From: Bacteroidales bacterium UBA6366
GTDB taxonomy: Bacteria > Bacteroidota > Bacteroidia > Bacteroidales > UBA932
NCBI GenBank assembly: GCA_002438845.1
Contig: DJRG01000029.1
Location: forward strand, 1 to 64,000
Length of the DNA: 64,000 bases
Direction: 5' to 3'
Position numbers and translations under genes: made by a program. The notes under the pieces are model-generated. The model was given only the letters and a program-made list of their open reading frames with translations, ran no database searches and was not told the origin of the DNA. Below, piece by piece: positions 36,527-44,786 of this stretch (within the stretch, counting starts at the first letter, position 1; each line of letters begins with the position of its first letter).

Positions 36527-39055
36527 ATGAAACGCAACTTGCTTCTATGCATTTCAATGCTTATATATTCTTTCGGGAGTCCCGTTTTTGCGAGGGACTA
36601 CAACAAAAGTTTCACCGGTGCGGAATTAAGCCATATCGCATTTCCGATCGGAGGGCTTGGATCCGGAATGTTCTGCATCGAGGGCACTGGCGCCATCTCG
36701 AATATGTCATTCCATCATTATCCGGAGTTGTTCCATGAACCATGCACCTTCGCCGCCATTCATGTTGATGGCATACAGAACGGGACAAAGGTGCTCGAGG
36801 CCAACGTTCCGGAATTCAAGATATTCGGAAGAAGGGAAGGCGGCATGGGCGTCGGAGGAACGACATGGGGACTTCCGCGATTCGACGAAGGAAGTTTCGA
36901 AGCCCGGTTTCCTTTCGCCAGCATCGGGTTATGCGACAAAGACCTTCCTCTAAATGTGAATATTCTTGGATGGAACCCGTTCATTCCTAATGACGAAGAC
37001 AATTCCGGTCTTCCTGTCGGAGGACTTGAATATACTTTCAAAAACACATCAGAAGAGAAAATCAGTGCCATCTTCTCATTCAATACGAGGAATTTCATGT
37101 GGAGAAGCAACGACTCGGCGTCTCCGATAACAAAAATGGAGAAGGGCTTTGTATTGAATCAGAACCCGGTACCGAATATGGTTGACGCAGAAGGTCATTG
37201 CGCCATATTCACAGACGAGGAGAACGTTGTGGTTGACTACTGCTGGTTCCGTGGAGGATGGTTCGACCCGCTGACAATGGCCTGGAACAAGGCAGAATCC
37301 GGGGACATGACACCGAACGGGCCTGGCGAGGCCGCCCCCGGAGCTTCTTTGTACGTTCCGTTCTCTCTCAAGCCCGGAGAATCCAAAACCATTCATTTGT
37401 ACATGGCATGGTATGTTCCAACGTCGGTGCACAGGATAGGTCCGGACGCCGAGACGGATACAGACCGAGGGTTCTACTATAAGGAGGATGACTACAAGGA
37501 TTACCCTGAACGTTACGAGCCATGGTACAGCAGAAGATTCTCTTCCGTGACCGAAGTCGCGTCCTATTGGCAAGATTACTACTCCGAACTCAAGAACGCC
37601 ACGAAATTATTCTCGGACACATTTTATGACTCAACACTTCCTGACGAGGTGATAGAGGCTATAGCTGACAACCTGACCATACTGAAATCATCCACAGTCA
37701 TGCGCCAGCATGACGGCAGACTATGGGTATGGGAAGGGAGCGGTGACAATTGGGGAAGCTGCCACGGTTCATGCACACATGTATGGAATTATGCACAGGC
37801 TATTCCACACCTCTTTCCAAGAATGGAAAGGACACTGCGCGAGACTGAATTCTTTGTCGATCAGAACAAAGACGGACATCAGGTCTTCAGAGCCAACATA
37901 CCCATCAGGCCTGTCAAGCACGACTTTCACTCTGCCGCAGACGGACAGCTGGGAGGCATCATGAAAGTCTACCGCGAATGGAGGATAAGCGGAGATGATG
38001 AGTGGATACGCAACCTTTATCCTCAGATCAAAAGGAGCATGGACTACTGCATCACGACTTGGGATCCTCACAGGGAAGGAGCCGTCGAGGAGCCGCACCA
38101 CAACACCTACGACATTGAATTCTGGGGTCCGGACGGAATGTGCACCAGTTTCTACGCCGGAGCGTTGAACAGCATCATTCAGATAGGAGAATATCTTGGA
38201 GAGGATGTCAGCGGCTATAAGAGTTTGCTTGAGAAGTCAATCAATTACATGAATGGAGAGCTTTGGAACGGCGAGTATTTCATCCAGAACATACGATGGA
38301 AGGATCTCAAGACGGCAGATCCGACATCCGCACAGTCTTTCCATAGCGGGTACTCGCCTGAGGCCAGAAAAATCCTTGAAAAGGAGGGTCCGAAATACCA
38401 GTATGGCAACGGATGTCTTTCCGACGGAATAATCGGTGGCTGGATGTCATTGGTATGTGGTCTTCCGGAACCGTTCAACACGGACAAAGTGACAAGTCAC
38501 CTCAATTCAGTCTATAATTATAATCTGAAGAAAGACCTCAGGGATCACGCGAACCCACAAAGACCGGGTTACGCCGTCGGCAATGAGGGAGGACTGCTTC
38601 TGTGCACATGGCCCCAAGGTGGAAAACCAAGTCTTCCGTTTGTCTATAGTGATGAAGTATGGACAGGAATTGAGTTTCAGGTCGCCGCACATCTGATCTT
38701 TGAAGGAGAAGTGGAAAAAGGACTTGACATAGTCAGAACATGCCTTGACAGATACGATGGGATAAAGCGCAACCCATTTAACGAATATGAATGCGGTTCA
38801 TGGTATGCCAGAGCCCTGTCAAGCTACAGTTTGCTGCAAGCCCTCACCGGAGTTCGATACGACGCTGTGACCAAGACCCTGTTCATTGACTCCCGTATAG
38901 GAAACGACTTCCGTTCATTCTTCTCTGCGGACGGATGGTACGGCACTGTCGGGTTGGAAAAAGGAAAACCTTTTGTCAAGATAGTCAAAGGCCAGGCATC
39001 CATAAAAGAATGTCAGGTAAACGGCAGAAAGATGAAGCTGAAGAATCTGCGATAG
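36527..39055 (+). CDS. GH116 family glycosidase (GBA2-like)
   Basis: The 842-residue exported protein has a signal peptide (cleavage near VFARDY). An N-terminal beta-sandwich (GGLGSGMFCIEGTGAISNMSFHHYP) and a C-terminal (alpha/alpha)6 domain follow, as in GH116/DUF608. The motif GSCHGSCTHVWNYAQAIPHL and the segment NTYDIEFWGPDGMCTSFYAG, whose Asp corresponds to the acid/base of GH116, support the call; WVWEG may hold the nucleophile Glu. GH116 includes beta-glucosidases, beta-xylosidases and a D. gadei enzyme acting on D-arabinan oligosaccharides. In this locus an exo-D-arabinofuranosidase role is plausible. It starts 1 bp after the GH97 stop and ends the rightward operon. Confidence 0.88.
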   Translation: MKRNLLLCISMLIYSFGSPVFARDYNKSFTGAELSHIAFPIGGLGSGMFCIEGTGAISNMSFHHYPELFHEPCTFAAIHVDGIQNGTKVLEANVPEFKIFGRREGGMGVGGTTWGLPRFDEGSFEARFPFASIGLCDKDLPLNVNILGWNPFIPNDEDNSGLPVGGLEYTFKNTSEEKISAIFSFNTRNFMWRSNDSASPITKMEKGFVLNQNPVPNMVDAEGHCAIFTDEENVVVDYCWFRGGWFDPLTMAWNKAESGDMTPNGPGEAAPGASLYVPFSLKPGESKTIHLYMAWYVPTSVHRIGPDAETDTDRGFYYKEDDYKDYPERYEPWYSRRFSSVTEVASYWQDYYSELKNATKLFSDTFYDSTLPDEVIEAIADNLTILKSSTVMRQHDGRLWVWEGSGDNWGSCHGSCTHVWNYAQAIPHLFPRMERTLRETEFFVDQNKDGHQVFRANIPIRPVKHDFHSAADGQLGGIMKVYREWRISGDDEWIRNLYPQIKRSMDYCITTWDPHREGAVEEPHHNTYDIEFWGPDGMCTSFYAGALNSIIQIGEYLGEDVSGYKSLLEKSINYMNGELWNGEYFIQNIRWKDLKTADPTSAQSFHSGYSPEARKILEKEGPKYQYGNGCLSDGIIGGWMSLVCGLPEPFNTDKVTSHLNSVYNYNLKKDLRDHANPQRPGYAVGNEGGLLLCTWPQGGKPSLPFVYSDEVWTGIEFQVAAHLIFEGEVEKGLDIVRTCLDRYDGIKRNPFNEYECGSWYARALSSYSLLQALTGVRYDAVTKTLFIDSRIGNDFRSFFSADGWYGTVGLEKGKPFVKIVKGQASIKECQVNGRKMKLKNLR

Positions 39056-39168
39056 TCCAAACCCATGGACAAATCTCTCACGCGCAAAACAAGTCTGTCA
39101 TACATGAGGATGGAGGCCGGGACCATGTGTGAAACCGGGGTTACATGTCTGGAAAGATGTCGGAGACT

Positions 39169-39191
39169 GGTACTGTGAGTGAAACAGTACC
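39169..39191. terminator. Hairpin downstream of the GH116 operon
   Basis: A perfect 8-bp stem GGTACTGT / ACAGTACC with a 7-nt loop lies 114 bp after the GH116 stop. No T-run follows. It shares the GGTAC core of the adjacent 50-bp repeats, so it may be a degenerate repeat copy rather than a terminator. Confidence 0.35.
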
Positions 39192-39215
39192 TGAATTCGG
39201 AGTCTTCCGGTCGCC

Positions 39216-39310
39216 GTACCTCACAAGCCCCTCTGGAGTACCAATTGAAGTTCAGGGTACTGTTGGTACACCGGAAAGCCTTTTAGTGTACCAAAACGAA
39301 ACAGCTCACA
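39216..39310. repeat. 50-bp periodic hairpin repeat, locus 1 (about 2 units)
   Basis: GTAC cores occur at 39216, 39238, 39266 and 39288, giving alternating spacings of 22, 28 and 22 bp, i.e. a 50-bp unit with two GTAC cores. Within a unit the 22-bp-spaced cores form an inverted repeat, clearest at 39264-39294: TTGGTACAC / GTGTACCAA. The same pattern occurs at 44787-44936, so this is a dispersed element. It does not encode protein. Confidence 0.7.
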
Positions 39311-39425
39311 GCACGCTTGGAACCGCATTTGAGCCAGGGGGCCGTTTCGCCAGCCATCGGAGCTGTCTCCCCAAGTCCCTTTATCTGTCCGAGCAGACCT
39401 GATGTGACCTTAGGGGAAATCAGGA

Positions 39426-39824
39426 TTAGACGATACAGGAAGGGCATACGCCCTTTATCAGAACCTGACACTCTTCCTGCCGGTAGCCAAGCGGCAGATT
39501 GTAACTGGACACCGGAGTGTCCTTGAGGCAGGTGACCGAATGGCATACCGTGCAATAGAAATGGACGTGGGAGTGATGTTCCTCTTCAGTGTTCAAGGCG
39601 TATTCCACAATGGTCTTGTCTACAACGATGCGGTGAACGATACCCGCTTCACAAAGAGCCTGCATCGTTCTGTAAAAGGTGATCCTGTCATAGATCTCCC
39701 CCATTTCTTCCTTGATTTCGTCCTCTTTCAACGGAATCAGATGCTTTTGGAGAATGTTTATGACAGCGATACGTTGGGCGCTTTTCTTCAATCCGCCCTT
39801 TTTGAGTATGTCAGTGGCATTCAT
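39426..39824 (-). CDS. Fur-family metal-responsive repressor, Zur-like
   Basis: The 132-residue protein has the Fur winged helix (LKKSAQRIAVINILQ, ITFYRTMQALCEAGIVHRI) and a dimerisation domain with the metal-binding HHSHVHFYC segment. Two CxxC motifs for a structural zinc are present: CTVC and CPSC. The ATG at 39824 was chosen; an upstream TTG-initiated extension lies in the promoter. The gene is divergent from a metal-uptake operon whose promoter holds a perfect palindrome. The gene content (His-rich lipoproteins, no siderophore genes) points to zinc (Zur), but Fur or another metal specificity is not excluded. Confidence 0.85.
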   Translation of the reverse strand: MNATDILKKGGLKKSAQRIAVINILQKHLIPLKEDEIKEEMGEIYDRITFYRTMQALCEAGIVHRIVVDKTIVEYALNTEEEHHSHVHFYCTVCHSVTCLKDTPVSSYNLPLGYRQEECQVLIKGVCPSCIV

Positions 39825-39895
39825 TTTCACTATATAATATATTCGCAAATTTATAGCAAATAAATCAATTTATAAAATTTACCATAATTAAAATT

Positions 39896-39936
39896 TGCAA
39901 CATTGTTGCATTTAATAGACAGAATCATTATATTTG
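39896..39936 (+). promoter_or_regulatory. Promoter with Fur/Zur-type palindromic operator
   Basis: TGCAACATTGTTGCA (39896-39910) is a perfect 15-bp palindrome centred on 39903. It covers the TTG that acts as -33 element for the -7 box TATATTTG at 39929-39936 (about 20 bp spacing). The ATG follows 16 bp later. The layout predicts that the divergent Fur-type protein blocks transcription when metal is replete. The AT-rich stretch up to 39825 also contains a leftward TAAATTTG box for the repressor gene. Confidence 0.65.
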
Positions 39937-39952
39937 CAGCCGAGTAGAAAAG

Positions 39953-40294
39953 ATGAGAAAAGACAAAACCATAATCGCATTGGTCCTTCTGTTGACCCTA
40001 ATGCCTGTGGGTCTCGTGAAAGCGACACACTTTCACGAGATTGAAGCGGTGTCGGAATCTCATCAGGACATCCCGGGACACACAGAAGGAGGGCATTGCG
40101 AGGACACTTGTCCTATCTGTCATTTCATCGCCACACCTTTCATTGACTCGCCTTCTTTAAGGCTGGATGTCTTCAGCATATTACTTTTCCCTGATTTGAC
40201 AATTCAGCCGGAATCAGGAGTCACACAGTCTGAAACTCTGACGCATTCTCTACGCGCCCCTCCCTTTCCATCATTCTCATTAGTAACCGTTTAA
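39953..40294 (+). CDS. Small exported His/Cys-rich protein of the metal operon
   Basis: The 113-residue protein has a signal peptide or membrane anchor (IIALVLLLTLMPVGLVKA) followed by a dense metal-ligand patch: HFHE, SHQD, GHTEGGH and CEDTCPICHF. The C-terminal half is hydrophobic and lacks clear motifs. It resembles short proteins that precede heavy-metal TonB receptor genes in Bacteroidota, but I do not recognise a named family with certainty. It is the first gene after the putative Zur operator and is followed by a hairpin, so it may be produced in excess over the receptor. A periplasmic zinc-binding (or copper-binding) role is inferred. Confidence 0.65.
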   Translation: MRKDKTIIALVLLLTLMPVGLVKATHFHEIEAVSESHQDIPGHTEGGHCEDTCPICHFIATPFIDSPSLRLDVFSILLFPDLTIQPESGVTQSETLTHSLRAPPFPSFSLVTV

Positions 40295-40328
40295 AAATAA
40301 CTTGCCTCACCTTAGGCAACTTATTTTT
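40294..40328 (+). terminator. Hairpin with T-run between the small metal protein and the TonB receptor
   Basis: The stem is AAAATAAcTTGCCT pairing with AGGCAAcTTATTTT (one C/C mismatch), with loop CACCTT, ending in TTTTT. It starts in the stop codon of the small gene. It is a typical intrinsic terminator and could attenuate read-through into the TonB receptor gene 157 bp downstream. Confidence 0.75.
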
Positions 40329-40484
40329 ACCGCTTACGAACTTCGCGGAGTACTATGCCAGGATTTTGCATCAAAAAATATATGTGAGTCCAAGGCATTG
40401 GCGACCAACAACATTATGTATTTATCGGGCAAGAAGTTGATAATCATTATCGACTTGTCATTCAATGCCCAAAACCAGATTAAG

Positions 40485-42686
40485 ATGAGAAGGAAGATCA
40501 GTGTTCTTCCACTATTCATCCTGCTCTGTCTCGCATTTGAAGGACCGAATGCGAGAGGAAGCCGTACGCCTTTGAGTGATGCCACACGTTCGGACACCTT
40601 GAAAAGAATGGCCGTGACCGACAGCATCAAATCAAAGGAAGGCGGGACGCTGGATGAAGCGGTGGTGATAGGACACAGCAGCGAAAAGGATGTCCAAATG
40701 CGCACATCCTTAAACACAGTCAATACCGACCGGAAATACATAGAAGAGAATTTCGGAGGCTCTTTGATGCAGAGTCTGTCGAAAATTCCGGGAGTGAAGG
40801 CAAATGTGATCGGTTCAGGAGAATCCAAACCGACCATAAGAGGCTTGGGAACAAACAGAATACTCGTGGCCGAGAACGGAATCAAGCACGAGGGGCAGCA
40901 ATGGGGAGATGACCACGGACTTGAGGCCGATCAATTCAGCGTTGAGAATGTGGAGATCGTCAAAGGGCCGGCAGCTCTGGCTTACGGCTCGGACGCCATC
41001 GGTGGAGTGATCAACCTCAAGAGCGACATCATTCCGGCCAAAAGGTTCGGAGGAAGTGTCAACCTGTTCGTCCGAAGCAATAACGAATCAGTTGGAGCGA
41101 CCGGGAAGATTGGTGGCAACCTTGGAAGGTTCTGGTATAAAGCGAATGGAACGTTCGTCGGCTATGCTGACTACAAGGTTCCGGCCGACAGCATACAATA
41201 CTATTCGTACTACATCAAACTTTACGACCGCTGCCTACGCAACACAGCGGGCAGGGAAGCTGACGGCAGCCTGACACTTGGCTACGAGGGCAACGGCTGG
41301 AGAACATCCCTAAGGATAAGCAATGTGAACACAAGAAGCGGCTTTTTCGCTGATGCCCACGGACTTGAAGTGCGAATGTCAGACATTGACTACAATGCTT
41401 CCAGACGAGACATTGACCTTCCGTACCACGCTGTCAATCACCTATTTGTCTCAAATCATACCGAACGGACTTGGGGCAGCGGGACATTGACGGCGGACTT
41501 GGGCTGGCAGAACAACAGGCAGCGGGAATATTCAGAACCAGTCTCACACGGCTATATGCCAACGCCTTCCAACGACCTGGAACGGAGCTTCGGGAAAAAC
41601 ACATTCTCTGCCATAATCAATGCTCGTCAGACATTAGGAGCGAACACTTTGAATATGGGGGTGAATGCGGAATGCCAGCTGAACCGAACCGGGGGATGGG
41701 GGTTCATCCTTCCGGATTTCGAGCGGCGTACGTTCGGGGCTTACGTGTCTGACAGGACGGTGATCAACGAAAGGCTCATACTGAGCGGCGGCATTCGCTA
41801 CGACTATGGACGTGTGAATATTCATTCCTACAAGGACTGGTTCAAGACCCCGACTGCGGACGGAGACTCTGTCTATATGGAGAGGTCAGCAGACTTGAGG
41901 AAACGGTTCCGCAGCCTGACTTGGTCCACCGGAATCAACGGGAGGCTTGGCGACTTCGTACTTAAGGCGAACATAGGCAAGAGTTTCCGCATGCCGGCGA
42001 CGAAGGAGCTTGGAATGGACGGCGTCAACTACAACATATTCCGCTATGAAAAGGGCAACTCCAATCTGAGGCCGGAAGAATCTTATCAGATGGATGCCGG
42101 AATAGTCTACGAGCAAAGCTCCGTCAAAGCATCATTCACCCCATTCGTGAATTATTTTCCGAACTACATCTACCTCAACCCGACTCCAGATTATCAGGAA
42201 GGTCTGCAACTATATTACTACACACAAAGCAGAGTCTTCCGCTGGGGTGCCGAGGCATCGCTTGAATTAAAACTAAATCGTAACTTGGAATTGGATGCCA
42301 GCGCTGAATATCTTCACTCACGACAACTCAACGGTGAAAAGAAAGGATATTCATTAACCATGTCCCCTCCTTGGTTCGCTTCCGCAAGGCTTCGCTACAA
42401 TCTTCCTGCAACCGATGCAGCCAAAGGAGGTTTCGCTGCCATTGAATATGTTGCCGTGGGCGACCAAGATGAGGTCGTGCCTCCGGAAGAGCCGACATCA
42501 GGCTACCAGCTTGTCAACATCTCATTAGTGAAGTCACTTCCTCTTGGAAAGGACATCCTACGCCTGACCTTACGCTGCGACAATCTCCTCGGAGTCAGGC
42601 ACTACGACCACACCAGCTACTACCGCCTGATCGGGGTTCCGGCCCCAGGCCGTGACATCTCGGTGATGGCTGCGTGGAACTTTTAA
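40485..42686 (+). CDS. TonB-dependent outer-membrane receptor, probable metal uptake
   Basis: The 733-residue receptor has a signal peptide (PLFILLCLAFEGPNARG) and a plug domain beginning near DEAVVIGHSSEKDV (TonB box region). Plug motifs include GSLMQSLSKIPGVKA, TIRGLGTNRILVAENGI and VEIVKGPAALAYGSDAIGGVINL. A barrel follows, ending DISVMAAWNF. It lacks the SusC-type CarboxypepD domain and has no SusD partner, so it is a metal- or cofactor-type receptor. EGQQWGDDHGLEAD near the plug apex contains possible metal ligands. ATG 40485 was chosen because it directly precedes the signal peptide; a 61-residue upstream extension covers the terminator. It is cotranscribed with two DUF4625 lipoproteins. 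Confidence 0.88.
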   Translation: MRRKISVLPLFILLCLAFEGPNARGSRTPLSDATRSDTLKRMAVTDSIKSKEGGTLDEAVVIGHSSEKDVQMRTSLNTVNTDRKYIEENFGGSLMQSLSKIPGVKANVIGSGESKPTIRGLGTNRILVAENGIKHEGQQWGDDHGLEADQFSVENVEIVKGPAALAYGSDAIGGVINLKSDIIPAKRFGGSVNLFVRSNNESVGATGKIGGNLGRFWYKANGTFVGYADYKVPADSIQYYSYYIKLYDRCLRNTAGREADGSLTLGYEGNGWRTSLRISNVNTRSGFFADAHGLEVRMSDIDYNASRRDIDLPYHAVNHLFVSNHTERTWGSGTLTADLGWQNNRQREYSEPVSHGYMPTPSNDLERSFGKNTFSAIINARQTLGANTLNMGVNAECQLNRTGGWGFILPDFERRTFGAYVSDRTVINERLILSGGIRYDYGRVNIHSYKDWFKTPTADGDSVYMERSADLRKRFRSLTWSTGINGRLGDFVLKANIGKSFRMPATKELGMDGVNYNIFRYEKGNSNLRPEESYQMDAGIVYEQSSVKASFTPFVNYFPNYIYLNPTPDYQEGLQLYYYTQSRVFRWGAEASLELKLNRNLELDASAEYLHSRQLNGEKKGYSLTMSPPWFASARLRYNLPATDAAKGGFAAIEYVAVGDQDEVVPPEEPTSGYQLVNISLVKSLPLGKDILRLTLRCDNLLGVRHYDHTSYYRLIGVPAPGRDISVMAAWNF

Positions 42687-42721
42687 TGGCGTCTATACAA
42701 TAAAACGACTAACAACAACAG

Positions 42722-42739
42722 CTTCCTGACTGCAGGAAG
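42722..42739 (+). other. Hairpin between the TonB receptor and DUF4625 genes
   Basis: A perfect 7-bp stem CTTCCTG / CAGGAAG with a 4-nt loop, without a T-run, lies 36 bp after the receptor stop. It may protect the mRNA end or reduce read-through. Confidence 0.4.
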
Positions 42740-42759
42740 GTTTACAAAACATTAAAATC

Positions 42760-43248
42760 ATGAGACACAAAAACAATCTAATGGCAGTGGCATTGTTCAC
42801 AGTGCTTATATTGGCCGAAAGCTGCACGGGAGAAGACACGAAGGCCAAAGATCTGGGAAAGCCAGAAATCGTGGACGGGGATGTCCCGTCACCGATCGAC
42901 TGCGAGGTTTATCACATCGGAGAGGAGATTCCGTTCCGTTACAAATTCACGGACAACGATGAGCTCGGAAACTTCAACTTGGAGATCCACCACAACTTCG
43001 ACCACCACACACACTCGACATCCGCAGGCGACTGCCCTCTCGACCCAAAGAAGGATCCAGTCAATCCTTGGGTCTATAATCAGGATTTCGCGATTCCCGA
43101 AGGGCATAAGTCGTATGACGCAAAGGTGGACATCCCAATCCCCGAAGGCATCGACACAGGCGACTATCATTTTATGGTACGGCTGACCGACAAAGCTGGT
43201 TGGCAACAGCTGAAGGCGATCAGCATCAAGATAAGAGCAAAAGAGTAA
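42760..43248 (+). CDS. DUF4625 lipoprotein, His-rich
   Basis: The 162-residue lipoprotein (lipobox AESC near residue 22) has a single beta-sandwich DUF4625 domain. A His-rich loop LEIHHNFDHHTHST is followed by AGDCPLD. The C-terminal motif GDYHFMVRLTDKAGWQQ is typical of DUF4625. The cluster of five histidines in about 10 residues is a likely metal-binding site. Its place behind a TonB receptor and a Fur/Zur operator suggests a surface or periplasmic metal-capture role. It is followed 28 bp later by a second, longer DUF4625 gene. Confidence 0.78.
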   Translation: MRHKNNLMAVALFTVLILAESCTGEDTKAKDLGKPEIVDGDVPSPIDCEVYHIGEEIPFRYKFTDNDELGNFNLEIHHNFDHHTHSTSAGDCPLDPKKDPVNPWVYNQDFAIPEGHKSYDAKVDIPIPEGIDTGDYHFMVRLTDKAGWQQLKAISIKIRAKE

Positions 43249-43276
43249 TATTCAAAAAAAATAAAATCAATTTGTT

Positions 43277-44086
43277 ATGAGACTAATTAAATCTATTTCA
43301 GCAGCCACGATGCTGCTTGTAGCATTCTCGTTCGGGTTCACTTCCTGTGACAAAAACAATCACACACCCGACGAGCCTCAGGAGAACATCTCCGTGGAGG
43401 AACTTAAACTTGGGGAAAAGGATATTCCCGACAGCGGCACAGCCTTCGCCTATGGACACCTCTCCATCCAGGCCAAAATCAAAGTACTTGAAGGGGCGGT
43501 CGCTTCAATAAAAATGACAGCACAGCAGGAAGACGGAGGGCAGGGCAAGTTCGATGAGACTGAACTGATCTCCGGTTATGACAAGGAGACGGGGGAACTG
43601 AGAGCGTTGATTCCCGCCGATGACTATGAACAGATTCCGATGGACCAGCCAGTGGGGAAATACAAAATGAATCTCGTCATAACTCTGGAAAGCGGCGAGT
43701 CTAAGACAGTCACCGGACAGTTCCAGATAAGCGACAAGCCTTTTCTGGAGAATTTCGAGATGGGCAGCGGACACGGTGCGGAAGAGGTGAACAACCACAC
43801 GGGAAGCCTTAAGACCGGGGATCTGCACGTAGAGACCGATGCCTACTGCGTGATGAACCAGTTGAAGAGGATCACCGTCTTGATTACCTCCAAAGACGGC
43901 AAGACGGAAGTGGTGAACCAGACTTGGGACAAGTCCCCCTATGCAGGCACACGCAACACCACCTTCCACGAGCATCCTAAATTCCCTGAAGGTACAAAGC
44001 CCGGAGACTACCTCTTCAAATTCACCGTTGAGGATCAGGCAGGGAACACCTGCATCCGAGAGTACAACCTTACGTTGGTAGAGTAG
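43277..44086 (+). CDS. DUF4625 lipoprotein with two beta domains
   Basis: The 269-residue lipoprotein (lipobox FTSC near residue 25) holds two DUF4625-like modules. Residues about 35-150 end in VGKYKMNLVITLESGESK. Residues about 155-269 contain GSGHGAEEVNNHTG, TFHEHPKFPEGTKPGDYLFKFTVEDQAGN and a terminal YNLTLVE strand. Histidines in HGAEEVNNH and HEHPK could bind metal. It is the last clear member of the metal operon. It resembles its upstream neighbour only in the C-terminal module, so the pair is probably an old duplication. Confidence 0.75.
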   Translation: MRLIKSISAATMLLVAFSFGFTSCDKNNHTPDEPQENISVEELKLGEKDIPDSGTAFAYGHLSIQAKIKVLEGAVASIKMTAQQEDGGQGKFDETELISGYDKETGELRALIPADDYEQIPMDQPVGKYKMNLVITLESGESKTVTGQFQISDKPFLENFEMGSGHGAEEVNNHTGSLKTGDLHVETDAYCVMNQLKRITVLITSKDGKTEVVNQTWDKSPYAGTRNTTFHEHPKFPEGTKPGDYLFKFTVEDQAGNTCIREYNLTLVE

Positions 44087-44233
44087 GGACCTCAAAAAGT
44101 AATCCGGGTAATAAAAACCGGAATACGATTAAACCGGAGGCCAGACTGAGGTACTGATTTTGTTGTGAATATGCGCCGGTGAATATGATGGTACGGAATG
44201 ACACGACACGGCATATTCAGAAACATAATCATT

Positions 44234-44770
44234 ATGAAAAAGGTAATTGTAATATCCTCCAGTCTTCGCGCTGGTTCCAACAGCGACACGCTCGCTGACA
44301 AGTTCATCGAAGGCGCCCAGGCAGCTGGTAACGAGGTCGAGAAGATTTCCCTCAAAGACAAACAGATCGCATTCTGCCGTGGATGCCTCGCCTGTCAGAA
44401 GTTGGGGCGGTGCGTCATAAACGATGATGCCAACACAATCATGGCCAAGGTGTTGGAGGCCGATGCCGTCTGCTGGGCGACACCGATCTACTACTACGAG
44501 ATGAGCGGCCAGATGAAGGTGCTTATCGACCGCATGAACGCGATGTACCCTCTCGACTACAAATTCCGGGATGTGTATATGCTCTCGACAGCAGCGGAGG
44601 ACGATCCCGAAGCCCCGAAGCGTGCCGAGGCAGGCCTGACCGGCTGGATAGACTGCTACCCTAAGAGCCGCCTTGCCGGCACTGTCTTCTGCGGCGGAGT
44701 TGAATCGCCCCGCGACATCGAGGGCAATCCTAAGCTGCGGGAGGCCTACGAGATGGGGCTTAATGTCTGA
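44234..44770 (+). CDS. NAD(P)H-dependent FMN oxidoreductase / flavodoxin-fold protein
   Basis: The 178-residue protein has a flavodoxin-like fold with the FMN phosphate loop ISSSLRAGSNSDTLAD (residues about 6-21). The iron-sulfur-flavoprotein-like motif CRGCLACQKLGRCVINDD (about 46-63) and the FMN-contact WATPIYYYEMSGQMK are present. CxxCxxC in this position is seen in flavodoxin-family reductases of anaerobes. The ATG at 44234 fits the family start; a 12-residue upstream extension is unlikely. It follows the metal operon by about 150 bp and may be independent of it. The electron acceptor is unknown. Confidence 0.82.
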   Translation: MKKVIVISSSLRAGSNSDTLADKFIEGAQAAGNEVEKISLKDKQIAFCRGCLACQKLGRCVINDDANTIMAKVLEADAVCWATPIYYYEMSGQMKVLIDRMNAMYPLDYKFRDVYMLSTAAEDDPEAPKRAEAGLTGWIDCYPKSRLAGTVFCGGVESPRDIEGNPKLREAYEMGLNV

Positions 44771-44786
44771 TATTCCTTGAGCCACC

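Larger units (their letters stand above)
39056..39425. other. 370-bp intergenic region with repeats, no gene
   Basis: Between the GH116 gene and the convergent fur-type gene no open frame looks coding. The first 100 bp are featureless. A hairpin GGTACTGT / ACAGTACC lies at 39169-39191, then two 50-bp repeat units (39216 onward). The last 120 bp hold a long-range ACAGCTC / GAGCTGT pairing (about 39302 and 39359). Confidence 0.6.

Noticed and set aside
39056..39425. tRNA or small RNA gene in the 370-bp gap
   Set aside because: No cloverleaf or T-loop signature was seen; the hairpins are explained by the repeat units.
40302..40484. 61-residue N-terminal extension of the TonB receptor
   Set aside because: The extension translates a terminator hairpin, and the ATG at 40485 directly precedes a good signal peptide.
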